A stretch of 64,000 nucleotides of DNA from JAGXQV01 sp964451375 (GTDB lineage: Bacteria; Pseudomonadota; Gammaproteobacteria; Burkholderiales; Sulfuricellaceae). Positions within the stretch are counted from its first letter, which is position 1; each line of letters starts with the position of its first letter. Positions 35,113 to 44,151 of this stretch are shown in pieces. A program made the position numbers and the translations under genes. The notes beneath the pieces are model-generated. The model saw nothing but the letters and a program-made list of their open reading frames with translations, searched no databases and had not been told where the DNA came from. The stretch is taken from contig CAYVIN010000010.1 of NCBI GenBank assembly GCA_964451375.1, forward strand, positions 6,776 through 70,775, written 5' to 3'.

Positions 35113-36951
35113 TCATTGTTCCGCCACCGAATCCAGAAACACGCGCGCACTCAACAAATAGAACACAAACAAATTCGTATGATGATCCATATCTGCCTGC
35201 CCAAGTAACGACTCCATCACACTACGGCTCATCAAATCGTAAAAAGGACTCTCATCCAGCAAATACGCCCGCACCTGCGGATCCGCCAAATCCAGCAAAT
35301 CAAGGAGGGGGGCATTGAAACCCATCTTGCTGCGGTTGTCCAGAATCGCATCCGGCACAATCCCGCGTAACGCTTCCCGTAACACCGCCTTCGCCGCACC
35401 GTTCCTGATCAGATGTCGGGTGGGGATACTGTTGCAATATTCAAATAACCGCCGGTCGAGATAGGGAGAACGATTTTCAAGCGAAAAATACATGGCGTTG
35501 AGGTCTTCCTCGTGCAGCGGCGGTGGAATGGTCTCCACGAACAACTCATTCAGCATCCGGTTCCTCAGCAATCCGACGCTGTAATCCCTTTCCACAAATG
35601 GTTCAGACCACTTTTCCCTCAAATAACCGGCATTAACATCGGCGTTCATGTAAAGGTGGCGCCTGTCGTCCGGCCACGTTTCAAAATGGAACGGGTCTTT
35701 TAGCAATGGATTCTGGGTAATCGGTTCGATGTACCGCCGCCAGTCGCCGAGAGACTGCTGGAACTCGGCGTCGGGGACATTGCCATAGATTTCCGCCAGA
35801 TAAAACAACTGGTGATCATAATATCCCGAGAATAATTCATCCGCCCCGGTGCCACTGATGACGACCTTGTAGCCCTGCTCGGCAATGGCTTCCATCATCA
35901 GCCAATGGGTATAGGCGGAAACAGTATAAACGGGGGCGTCGTGATATTCGGTCAGGCGTTTCAACTTGGTTAGAAAATGATTGGTATCGAGATGAATCGC
36001 GCGATGCTGCAACCCTTGTTCCCGTACCGCCAAATCCACCATATCCTGCTCTGCATAACGGCCATGGCGATTGACGATGGTAAAACCATGCACTTCATGA
36101 CCAAAATGGTTATGTGCAATACTAATCAGTCCGTTTGAATCCACCCCGCCACTCATACAAAAAGCCAACGGGACATCGGCACGCAAACGTATTTTTACAG
36201 CGTCCAACAGGGTGGCTCTTGCACCTTCGACAGCTTCCGCAAAAGTCATAGTTGGATTGATTGTGATTTCCGGCCGCCAATAGCGGCAAGGAACACCCAC
36301 TTTTTGGGATGTGATCTCCATCACGGCACCAGCGGGAAGCTCCCTTACTCCCTGGAAAAAGGTTTCCCCGGTTTTATACAGCGATCGGTAACCGTTCACC
36401 ATGTAGCGGAGAATCTGGTTCCGATTAACTTGCAGACGTTCGCCAAGCAGGGCCGCGATGAATTTGACCTCAGACGCAAAATAGACACCGTCGGGAGTCT
36501 CGAACAAATACAGCGGCTTCTCTCCGAATCGGTCGCGGCAGAGCTTTAGAACCCCGCTTTCCTCGTCGAAATAGGCAAAGGCCCACATGCCCTCACACAA
36601 ATCCAAAGCATCGGCACCCAAACCAACCAGCAGATAAAGCAACGTTTCAGTGTCGCCGGCTGTGGTCAATACACCAAACTTCTCGGCTGTCGATTTCAGT
36701 TCAAGAAAGTTGTACAACTCGCCGTTCAACGCGATGACCTTGCCCGCCCGCTGGAGAGGCTGATTAGAGCGCGGGTCGAGATCAATAATGCTCAGACGGC
36801 TATGCAGTAAACAAAGTGATTTTCCCGATGCAACTTGTTTACGGTACACCCCGTTAGCATTCGGCCCACGCCGGCGCATCAAGGAAAGACAATGCGCAAC
36901 CTGCTGGTCATCAGGCGCAGAAAACCCATAAAAACCGGCAATCCCACACAT
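35113..36951 (-). CDS. Asparagine-synthetase-like amidotransferase (copy 2)
   Basis: The 612-residue protein has C2 of the glutaminase, RRGPNANG, AGDTETLL and an ATP loop SGGVDS (267-272). Both domains look complete, so it should carry its own ammonia supply. It is a clear paralogue of the protein at 37349-39184, with identical long stretches such as IPTRHLIR and DVPLAFCMSGGVDS, but both differ from the third enzyme at 11098-13050. Probable role: amidation of a carboxylate on a sugar. MCG start directly follows the small unknown gene by 6 bases. Confidence 0.88.
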   Translation of the reverse strand: MCGIAGFYGFSAPDDQQVAHCLSLMRRRGPNANGVYRKQVASGKSLCLLHSRLSIIDLDPRSNQPLQRAGKVIALNGELYNFLELKSTAEKFGVLTTAGDTETLLYLLVGLGADALDLCEGMWAFAYFDEESGVLKLCRDRFGEKPLYLFETPDGVYFASEVKFIAALLGERLQVNRNQILRYMVNGYRSLYKTGETFFQGVRELPAGAVMEITSQKVGVPCRYWRPEITINPTMTFAEAVEGARATLLDAVKIRLRADVPLAFCMSGGVDSNGLISIAHNHFGHEVHGFTIVNRHGRYAEQDMVDLAVREQGLQHRAIHLDTNHFLTKLKRLTEYHDAPVYTVSAYTHWLMMEAIAEQGYKVVISGTGADELFSGYYDHQLFYLAEIYGNVPDAEFQQSLGDWRRYIEPITQNPLLKDPFHFETWPDDRRHLYMNADVNAGYLREKWSEPFVERDYSVGLLRNRMLNELFVETIPPPLHEEDLNAMYFSLENRSPYLDRRLFEYCNSIPTRHLIRNGAAKAVLREALRGIVPDAILDNRSKMGFNAPLLDLLDLADPQVRAYLLDESPFYDLMSRSVMESLLGQADMDHHTNLFVFYLLSARVFLDSVAEQ

Positions 36952-36957
36952 TGAGCG

Positions 36958-37347
36958 TTATCGTTTCTCTTTAAAGTTGTCCAGGTTGTTTTCAATCGCC
37001 GTCAGAGTGGCGTCGTCCAGCCAAAGGACAACGTACATTCCGGCACACTTCAGATATTCCTCAAACGCTTTTTCGCCCCCGTCTTCCACCAAGTGAATGT
37101 AGTAACGTTTCTGCGAGCTGCTCACCAGTGCTGGGCGCAAGCCTTTTGCCGGTAGCCGACCATTCAGGGAGGGCGTCGCGTAATATCCCCACGCCTTTCG
37201 AGCGACATCAAATTCACTGCCTGATGGTGCGTAAAAGGTTATTTGTTCATCAGGCTGAAGCTCAATCCGAGCGCAATCGGAGATCATGAAACGCCCGCTG
37301 CCATCTGCGTCAAAGCGGCGCGGCGGATTAAGGGGAAAAAATTTCAT
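36958..37347 (-). CDS. Small conserved-looking protein of unknown function between two AsnB-like genes
   Basis: A 129-residue basic/acidic mixed protein, predicted soluble. I do not recognise the family. It begins MKFFPLNPPRRF, contains two beta-rich stretches (RIELQPDEQITFYAPSG; SSQKRYYIHLVEDG) and a glycine-poor centre WGYYATPSLNGRLP. The ATG at 37347 lies 1 base after the upstream stop with GGCGGA ahead of it; an earlier in-frame ATG at 37383 lies inside the asparagine-synthetase gene. Its placement between two paralogues suggests an accessory subunit or a carrier. Confidence 0.75.
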   Translation of the reverse strand: MKFFPLNPPRRFDADGSGRFMISDCARIELQPDEQITFYAPSGSEFDVARKAWGYYATPSLNGRLPAKGLRPALVSSSQKRYYIHLVEDGGEKAFEEYLKCAGMYVVLWLDDATLTAIENNLDNFKEKR

Positions 37348-37348
37348 C

Positions 37349-39184
37349 TTATCCGCCGAACACTTCCAGAAACAGCTTGGCATTCAGGAAGTTGAACAGA
37401 AACTTACTCTCGCTGTTGGGCAAATCCCTTTTTCCCAACAAAGCTTCGATCTTGTCGCGCCGCACCCACTCGAATATCGGACTATCGTTGAGCAAACTCC
37501 GCCGCACATCGGGAATCGAAACATCGAGAAATGAGTGAATCGGCGCATTAAAGCCCACCTTGCGACGGTTTTCCATCAGCATGTCCGGCGCAATACCGCG
37601 CATCGCATCACGCAGCACCGCCTTGGCGCGGCCATCCCGAATCAGGTGACGGGTAGGGATGGTATTGCAGAATTCGAACAGGTTACGATCCAGAAACGGG
37701 GAACGGTTCTCGATGGAAAAACACATGGCATTCAGGTCGTCTTCGTGCAGGATGACGGGAATCACTTCGTGAAACATCTCGTTAAGCATCCGATTGCGCA
37801 TCAGGCTATCGGTAAAGCAGGTTTCGGTAAATGCTTCGCGCCAGGGCTTGTGAAGGTAAGCACAAGAATCATCCGCCCCATCGAAGATATGCTTGCGAAA
37901 AGCCGGTTGATCAACGAAAAGCGAAGGATTTTGCAGATGCCGGTTACGCACGATAGGCTGGATATGCTCTTGCCAGGCGCGCAACGCTTGCGCGTAAAGC
38001 CCGGCATCGCCGGATACTTCGGCAAGGTAAGCCAGATGGTGGTCATAGTAGCCGCTGAACATTTCATCGGCGGCAGTGCCGCTCACCGATATCCGATAAC
38101 CGTGCGCCGCAACGCTCTCCATCAATAACCAGTGGGCATAATAGGTGATGGTGTAGACCGGTGCGTCGTGATAACGAATCAATTCGCGCAAGCGAGGCAG
38201 GAATTGTTCAGTGGTCACCGGAATTTCAGTATGGCGCAGGCCCAGTTCCTGCACGGCATGAGCCACCATTTCCGACTCTTCATAACGCGCGTCGCTATTA
38301 ACGATGGTAAATCCATGTACGTCATAGTCGAAGACCCGCTTGGCGATACTGATCAGCGCAATGGAATCCACCCCGCCGCTCATGCAAAACGCCAGCGGCA
38401 CATCGGCGCGCAAACGTAATTCGACGGAACGGATCAAGCGTTCGCGAGCGCCGTGGACGGCTTCCGCGAACCCCATCGCCTCGCGAGACGCAAATCGCGG
38501 TGTCCAGTAGCGCTGTAGTGTTTCCCTGCCCTGAGCATCGATCTGAAGAAGCGCTCCGGACGCCAGTTCCGTAACGCCATTAAAGAAGGTATTGGTTCCT
38601 TTGTAGAGGCCCTTATAACCATTCACCAAATAACGCAGCAGATGTTCCGTATTTACTTCCATTGCCTGCCCAAGCAGTGCTGCAATAAACTTGATTTCAG
38701 AGCCGAAGTACAGCCCGCCCGCGCCATCGCGATACAGATATAGCGGCTTCTCGCCGAACCGATCGCGGCACAACGTTAGGGAACCGTCCGTCTGGTTGTA
38801 GACGGCAAATGCCCACATGCCTTCGTAGCGATCAAGCACACTCCAGCCAAAATGTTCGATTCCCGCCAGCATCACCTCGGTATCGGATCGAGTAGTCAGG
38901 GTAATTCCGGCCTGGGCGAGTTCTTCACGGCGTTCCAGGTAGTTGTAGAGTTCCCCGTTCTGGACGATCCACTGGTCGCCGAACTGCATGGGCTGGTTGG
39001 CGCGGGGGTCGAGGTCGATGATGCTAAGGCGGCTATGCAGCAGGTATAGATTGCGCCCGCCAAGCGTATTCCAATGACGGGCAGCCTGATGGTCTGGGCC
39101 ACGCCTGGACATCAAAGCCAGGCAGGAAGTTACCCTACCGGAAGGAAGTGTTTCAGCACCAAAATATCCGGCGATTCCGCACAT
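37349..39184 (-). CDS. Asparagine-synthetase-like amidotransferase (copy 3)
   Basis: 611 residues with the same layout as the gene at 35113-36951: C2, SRRGPDHQ, RSDTEVML and SGGVDS (269-274). MCGIAG-type N-terminus. Family knowledge says the N-terminal domain hydrolyses glutamine and channels ammonia to an adenylated carboxylate. Which carboxylate is unknown; a nonulosonic acid from the adjacent NeuB or a uronic acid are candidates. It starts 6 bases after the neuB stop. Confidence 0.88.
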   Translation of the reverse strand: MCGIAGYFGAETLPSGRVTSCLALMSRRGPDHQAARHWNTLGGRNLYLLHSRLSIIDLDPRANQPMQFGDQWIVQNGELYNYLERREELAQAGITLTTRSDTEVMLAGIEHFGWSVLDRYEGMWAFAVYNQTDGSLTLCRDRFGEKPLYLYRDGAGGLYFGSEIKFIAALLGQAMEVNTEHLLRYLVNGYKGLYKGTNTFFNGVTELASGALLQIDAQGRETLQRYWTPRFASREAMGFAEAVHGARERLIRSVELRLRADVPLAFCMSGGVDSIALISIAKRVFDYDVHGFTIVNSDARYEESEMVAHAVQELGLRHTEIPVTTEQFLPRLRELIRYHDAPVYTITYYAHWLLMESVAAHGYRISVSGTAADEMFSGYYDHHLAYLAEVSGDAGLYAQALRAWQEHIQPIVRNRHLQNPSLFVDQPAFRKHIFDGADDSCAYLHKPWREAFTETCFTDSLMRNRMLNEMFHEVIPVILHEDDLNAMCFSIENRSPFLDRNLFEFCNTIPTRHLIRDGRAKAVLRDAMRGIAPDMLMENRRKVGFNAPIHSFLDVSIPDVRRSLLNDSPIFEWVRRDKIEALLGKRDLPNSESKFLFNFLNAKLFLEVFGG

Positions 39185-39190
39185 AGCCGA

Positions 39191-40204
39191 CTATTCCAGA
39201 TGCTCTTCGAGTAACAGGTCATGACAGGCCAGCGGCACACGTAAACGACGGCCTGCCAGTTGTCCGAGCATGGGGGGAGGCAATCCACCTGCCGGTCGCA
39301 CACAGTCGATATCTTCCGGTTGGAGAACCTTTCCCGCCGGCAGGTCATGCGCCGCCACAATACTCCGCCGCGCCACTTTTGCGGTTTCCGCATCCGCCGC
39401 AACCGTTTCGCGGTCACCGGATCCAACGATTGCCGGAAATTTTTGAACAATCTCGGCCAATCGGCTTAGCTCGGCGACATCCGAAGACAAGGCATGATCA
39501 CGAAAACTTGAGTAAGCTTTATCCAGCGTGAAGTGTTTCTCGATAATTTCCGCACCGAGACCCAACGCAATGATTGCGGCTTCGATGCCCAACGTATGAT
39601 CTGAATACCCTGCCGTAAGGCCGAATTCATTCCTGAGTGTCGCCATTGCGGCAATATTTGCCTGCTCCAGGGGAGTTGGGTAAAGACTGACACAATGGAG
39701 CAACGCCAACGAGTCTTTGAGACTTTTCGCTTGCGGGAGATTCTTTTCAATCACCGCGACGGCGCAATGAATTTCATCCAGAGTCGCCATTCCGGTGGAC
39801 AAAATCAAGGGCTTTCCGGTTTGAGCGGCGCGCGCCAGGAGCAAGTGAAAGTTCAAGTCACCCGACGCGATTTTGATCCCATCAAGACATCCTTCGACTT
39901 TCGCCAGCGTATCGACATCGAAAACCGATGCCAAGAACACTGCACCGGCAACTCGGCAGCGCCGCGACATTTCTTCGAATACATCTAGCGGCAAGCGGAA
40001 ACGTTCAAGCATCTCGATACGTGCAGTTTGGCTATGATTAACCAAACGCACGGGATCAATAATCTGAACCTTCACGGCATGAGCGCCTGCATCCAGCGCT
40101 GCGTCCAATAGCCGCATAGCGAGTTCAGCATTTCCCTCGTGATTATTGCCAACCTCTGCGATCAGCAGTGGTTGTTGTTGTGTATCAAAATCGCCGATCT
40201 TCAT
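39191..40204 (-). CDS. Nonulosonic-acid synthase (NeuB/SpsE family) with SAF domain
   Basis: The 337-residue enzyme has the NeuB (beta/alpha)8 barrel with AEVGNNHEG (16-24), SGDLNFHL, LSTGMATLDE, YSDHTLG and EKHFTLD. A C-terminal SAF/antifreeze-like domain follows from about residue 280 (ARRSIVAAHDLPAGKVL). The family condenses an aldose or aminoaldose with phosphoenolpyruvate to form a nine-carbon sialic-acid-type sugar in the cytoplasm. The exact sugar (Neu, Leg, Pse or a relative) is not decidable; no 2-epimerase/hydrolase NeuC/LegG/PseG is in the window. Confidence 0.92.
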   Translation of the reverse strand: MKIGDFDTQQQPLLIAEVGNNHEGNAELAMRLLDAALDAGAHAVKVQIIDPVRLVNHSQTARIEMLERFRLPLDVFEEMSRRCRVAGAVFLASVFDVDTLAKVEGCLDGIKIASGDLNFHLLLARAAQTGKPLILSTGMATLDEIHCAVAVIEKNLPQAKSLKDSLALLHCVSLYPTPLEQANIAAMATLRNEFGLTAGYSDHTLGIEAAIIALGLGAEIIEKHFTLDKAYSSFRDHALSSDVAELSRLAEIVQKFPAIVGSGDRETVAADAETAKVARRSIVAAHDLPAGKVLQPEDIDCVRPAGGLPPPMLGQLAGRRLRVPLACHDLLLEEHLE

Positions 40205-40278
40205 ACCGCAGAAACCTCACTGAGCTCATTCGCCTATGTTGCACTGAAAGAAACCCCAAAAAGCATCAGAACAACTTT

Positions 40279-40932
40279 CTAATTCGAAATTGGGTATCTA
40301 TTAATCTTTAACTGAAATACGACTCCCCGGTGCTCAAACCAAAGAGGATATTGTTCGTTATCCGCAACTCTCATTTTATCGAACTGTTCTGCAATCGTTT
40401 TGTTTGGATCTAACCGCTGGTTCTCACGATTTCTTTTTGGGAAATAGAATGGTTCTCCGACTTGAGGTGATGAAAGCATGGGCCATTCCGAAAGAAATTC
40501 ATCGATCATAGCAATTTCAGCACCGATTATTTTTTGACGTATTTCCGGTAATAACTCATATCCCTCAAAACTGATTGTCGACCTCAAATATACGGGCCCA
40601 TCATCAACCCCCGCACACATTTCAAAAAGAGTTAGCACAATTTCATCGGCACCTTGTTCAATTTGCCAATGAATTGGCGACCTGCCTCTACCGTCAGGCA
40701 AATTGGCCCCATGGATCACAACGTTATTCTTGTGTAAAGGAAAAAGATGTAGGGGAATCAAAGCCGGGTAGTGGAGTGCAAAAAGAACATCACCCTGGTT
40801 ACATGGCTCCGGCGTGAGCGTAATATCGTTTGAGGAGGCATATTTTTCGAGCACAGGCAAGAATCGCGCAGCATCTTCAGCAGTGATCCAGCTCTTCGGG
40901 TGAACCAAGAAAGTAATCTTCAAGTTTTTCAC
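40279..40932 (-). CDS. Formyltransferase-like protein (GART fold)
   Basis: About 217 residues of the Formyl_trans_N fold, with the HGANLPDGRGRSP segment (H74, G81-P86) and D110 in VDDGPVY. The usual catalytic Asn two residues before the His is a valine here, but an HxSDLP-type variant subfamily in glycan loci also lacks it. The GTG at 40932 avoids overlap with the epimerase gene; an upstream start at 40995 would overlap by 49 bases. Likely to formylate a sugar amine, or to act on some related N1-unit substrate. Confidence 0.75.
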   Translation of the reverse strand: MKNLKITFLVHPKSWITAEDAARFLPVLEKYASSNDITLTPEPCNQGDVLFALHYPALIPLHLFPLHKNNVVIHGANLPDGRGRSPIHWQIEQGADEIVLTLFEMCAGVDDGPVYLRSTISFEGYELLPEIRQKIIGAEIAMIDEFLSEWPMLSSPQVGEPFYFPKRNRENQRLDPNKTIAEQFDKMRVADNEQYPLWFEHRGVVFQLKINRYPISN

Positions 40933-40946
40933 AAAGTAGTACCATG

Positions 40947-41981
40947 CTAATTTTGAAAATAATCGGGATGACGCTTCGCCAAGTCTTTGTACCACTCAAT
41001 ATATTTAACAAAGCCTTTATCCAGCGGGAATTGGGGAGCATATCCGAGCAGGCGACGCGCCTTTTCCACGGAGAGCGTTCCACGCTCCGGCATGAGTGCA
41101 TCGCGGGGTTGGTAATTCACTACCATTCCGGGGAAATTTGCTTTTACCACCTCGATCATTTGATTCAAGGTACGGGCGCCACCAAAAGTCAGATTGAAAA
41201 CTTGATTTTGTGCTTCCGGCTTCACCATGGCGAGCAGCATCCCCTGCACAAAATCCCCAATATAGGTAAAGTCCAGACCGTCGTTGCCGTCCCCATTCAC
41301 ACTTAGCGGCATACCACGCAAGGCATTCTCGATGAACGCCTGACCTACGCGCCTACTGACGCAACGCTCACCATAAAGCGCGGAAGGACGAATGATGGTG
41401 TATGGCATACCAAAAACCTGGTTGTAAGCGATAACCAGTTTTTCCGCACCGTACTTGAGTGCGCCATAAATTCCCAACGGTTCACAATGACGATCTTCCG
41501 TAACCGCTTCGCCATCGAAATTCCCGTATACCAAAGACGAAGACAGATAGATGAAATGGGTGCCCTCGCAACCGCGCGCATTGTCGAGCGCATTTTCCAG
41601 GGTACGGAAGCTGTGGTCGAACGTGCTGAATGGGTCTTTGTTGGAACGATTGGCGTGAGACACCGCCGCCAGTTGCACCACAACATTCGGCTTGATGTCC
41701 GCCAAGCAACGCGACAACTGTTGATAGTCCCGCGCATCCACCACATGCAAAGGGACATTGGCTTCGCGCAAGGCAAAAAGCCGCTCATAGATCAACTGCA
41801 CGTAGAGCGACTTATTCGGGTTGTCGGCTTCATTAGCGTAAGCGCCCAGATTATTAACCTGGAGACTATCAATCACATGAGGCTCGGCCCCGTGTCGTCG
41901 CAATTCCAGTGCCAGGTTATGCCCGATAAAACCCGCCCCGCCGATCAGTGCGACACGTTTTCCTTTTAATTTGTCCATCAT
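40947..41981 (-). CDS. NAD-dependent epimerase/dehydratase (SDR)
   Basis: An extended SDR of 344 residues: GGAGFIG (14-20), Y172-x3-K176 in YGALK and SSSLVYG for the active-site serine. It acts on a nucleotide sugar; 4-epimerase or dehydratase activity is likely. The start ATG overlaps the aminotransferase stop as ATGA, suggesting the two enzymes act in sequence: keto or epimer formation with amination. Confidence 0.88.
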   Translation of the reverse strand: MMDKLKGKRVALIGGAGFIGHNLALELRRHGAEPHVIDSLQVNNLGAYANEADNPNKSLYVQLIYERLFALREANVPLHVVDARDYQQLSRCLADIKPNVVVQLAAVSHANRSNKDPFSTFDHSFRTLENALDNARGCEGTHFIYLSSSLVYGNFDGEAVTEDRHCEPLGIYGALKYGAEKLVIAYNQVFGMPYTIIRPSALYGERCVSRRVGQAFIENALRGMPLSVNGDGNDGLDFTYIGDFVQGMLLAMVKPEAQNQVFNLTFGGARTLNQMIEVVKANFPGMVVNYQPRDALMPERGTLSVEKARRLLGYAPQFPLDKGFVKYIEWYKDLAKRHPDYFQN

Positions 41982-43138
41982 GTTTTTTGCTCCATAACAA
42001 TCCGTGAAAACTGCTGTGCGATATAAGTCATGTCTTCGGAAGACAAATGCGGCCCTACCGGCAGCGCCACCGAATGGTCACTGATGTGTGCTGCGTTGGG
42101 ATATTTCCCGGCATCATATCCGTACTTCTGTTGGTAATAGGCCAAACGCGGAACCGGATGCGGGTAATACACACTGGTGCCGATTCCCGCTTCGTTGAGC
42201 GCCTTAACAATTTCATTGCGACGCTCGGCAAGCGCGTCCTCCAGCACAACACTCAGGCAATAGTGGCTATTGCCAACATCTGCGCTACCCGCATCCAGAA
42301 TCGACAATCCGGCTATCCCCGACAAGTCCTTTTTGAGCGTCTCAAAATTTACCCTGCGCCGCTCCAAAATAACCTGAATACGCTCAAGTTGCTTGCGCCC
42401 GATGGATGAATTGATATCACTCAAACGATAGTTGATTCCCAGCGTCGGTACATCGTACATCCCGGGAATGGCGCGTTCGGCAAAGCTGCGATCCACCCCA
42501 AAGGCGCGCGCCTTTCCTACCTTTGCGGCCAAATCTTGATGACGGGAAACAAACATGCCGCCGTCGCCGGTGGTAATGTGTTTAACAGGATAAAAGGAAA
42601 AGCAGGCGGCATCACCGAACAAGCCGACATGTTTGTCTTTGTAGCGCGCCCCTACCGCCAGGGCGCAATCCTCGATCACTTTGAGGTTATGTTTCCCGGC
42701 AATTGCCAAAATGGCATCCATATCGCAAGGGATACCCAGAAAATGAACCAGCCCAATCGCCTTGGTGCGTGGCGTGATCAAACTCTCGACAATGGCTGGG
42801 TCGATATTTCCATCCCCCGGCAAACAATCAGCAAACACCGGACGAGCACCTACCGCCTCAATAGCGTGTGCGGTCGCGACATGAGTTTGCGCCGCAACGA
42901 TGACTTCATCACCCGTGCCGATGCCCAGTTGCCAATAAGCCAAATGTAAGGCCGCCATGCCGGAACTGAGGGAAACCGCGTAAGCCCCGTCCCCCATAAA
43001 AGCGCTAAACTCCTGTTCAAAAGCGTGGCTTTGCGGCCCATGCGTCAACACGTCACCGGCCATTACGTCCAAAACCGCTTGCCGTTCCGCCTCGGTAATC
43101 CAGGGTTTGCCAAAAGGAATTTTGCGAACTTGATTCAT
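41978..43138 (-). CDS. DegT/DnrJ/EryC1/StrS-family sugar aminotransferase
   Basis: A 386-residue PLP enzyme with K186 in FYPVKHITTG (a conserved Schiff-base lysine motif), D157 in EDCA and the fold of type I aminotransferases. Members aminate keto-sugars such as UDP-4-keto-6-deoxy sugars (LegC, PseC, PglE) or GDP-perosamine precursors. The gene overlaps both the upstream oxidoreductase and the downstream epimerase by 4 bases (ATGA). Confidence 0.92.
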   Translation of the reverse strand: MNQVRKIPFGKPWITEAERQAVLDVMAGDVLTHGPQSHAFEQEFSAFMGDGAYAVSLSSGMAALHLAYWQLGIGTGDEVIVAAQTHVATAHAIEAVGARPVFADCLPGDGNIDPAIVESLITPRTKAIGLVHFLGIPCDMDAILAIAGKHNLKVIEDCALAVGARYKDKHVGLFGDAACFSFYPVKHITTGDGGMFVSRHQDLAAKVGKARAFGVDRSFAERAIPGMYDVPTLGINYRLSDINSSIGRKQLERIQVILERRRVNFETLKKDLSGIAGLSILDAGSADVGNSHYCLSVVLEDALAERRNEIVKALNEAGIGTSVYYPHPVPRLAYYQQKYGYDAGKYPNAAHISDHSVALPVGPHLSSEDMTYIAQQFSRIVMEQKT

Positions 43139-44151
43139 AAATACTCCACCTGCTCACGTTTGCCGCTAAACATGGCGCGATCTGCGGCGATGCTCACGCA
43201 AATACCATCAAAAAAGCTTTGGGTTTCTTTCCGGTCATCGGTATCGGCGAGTATCGCTGCGACAAAATCCGGGATCAGACTCCCCTTGCCAGGAGGCAGG
43301 GGATGAGCGTTGATAGGGGCCGCAAGGCGTTGTGGATCACGCGATTGATGGAGTCTCGGCCCGGCGTCATCATACAGAAAAGTCGCTTGAGTTCCAAAAA
43401 CACGCATAACGTGATGGTGACGATGTACACAGCCGTAATTGGCCGTAATCCGCCCTACCAATCCACTTGAAAACTCCAGCGTCGCCGCTGCGAAGTCGTT
43501 GTATTTGAAGGCTGTCCGCGCAGTTGAAATGCGATTACCCAAAGTGAATACGCTCTCTGGCCGTTGACCGGTCAACCACAGGAGCAAATCGATCAAATGG
43601 ATGCCGCCCCCCTGCATCACCGAGTAATCCTGAACGCTGCCGCGCCAGCCTTCGGTCACTTTGTGCAACCGGCCATACAAATAATCGCCATCAAACGCAT
43701 AAACATCTCCCAACTCACCACTATCGATGAGCCCCCGCAGCCAGCGATAAAGCTCGGCTGAACGCAGCACCAGATTACTTCGCAGCTTTAATTTTCCGCC
43801 AGACGCTGCCCATAAATCGCGGATATGCGCCAATTCATCCATAGTGCGGCACAGCGGCTTTTCGACAAACAAATGTTTACCGGCCTTCAAGGCCTGCACC
43901 ACCTGTTCATAATGGGCATCATCAAAAGAGGCGATGGAAATGATGTCAATATCCGGTCTATTCAGAAGCTCCCCATAAGCGGAAGCAACAACGCTACCCG
44001 GGAAAAGTTGCGACAGGCGTTGCGCCCGTTCCATATCCAGGTCATATAAACAGCGAACCTGACAGGAGGAATGCGCCGCGAAGGTGCGGGCATGTTGCTC
44101 ACCGACGCCAAGGCCAACTACCGCCACACCCAGTGTTCGCATTCCGCTCAT
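43135..44151 (-). CDS. Gfo/Idh/MocA-family oxidoreductase
   Basis: The 338-residue enzyme has GLGVGEQHART (13-23) for NAD(P), VEKPLC near residue 97 and MQGGGIHLIDLLLWL in its C-terminal domain. In nucleotide-sugar pathways it oxidises a hydroxyl before amination, and the DegT enzyme follows immediately. It starts with an ATGA overlap of the upstream cytidylyltransferase-like gene. It is not closely alike the other Gfo/Idh protein at 18493. Confidence 0.88.
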   Translation of the reverse strand: MSGMRTLGVAVVGLGVGEQHARTFAAHSSCQVRCLYDLDMERAQRLSQLFPGSVVASAYGELLNRPDIDIISIASFDDAHYEQVVQALKAGKHLFVEKPLCRTMDELAHIRDLWAASGGKLKLRSNLVLRSAELYRWLRGLIDSGELGDVYAFDGDYLYGRLHKVTEGWRGSVQDYSVMQGGGIHLIDLLLWLTGQRPESVFTLGNRISTARTAFKYNDFAAATLEFSSGLVGRITANYGCVHRHHHVMRVFGTQATFLYDDAGPRLHQSRDPQRLAAPINAHPLPPGKGSLIPDFVAAILADTDDRKETQSFFDGICVSIAADRAMFSGKREQVEYL

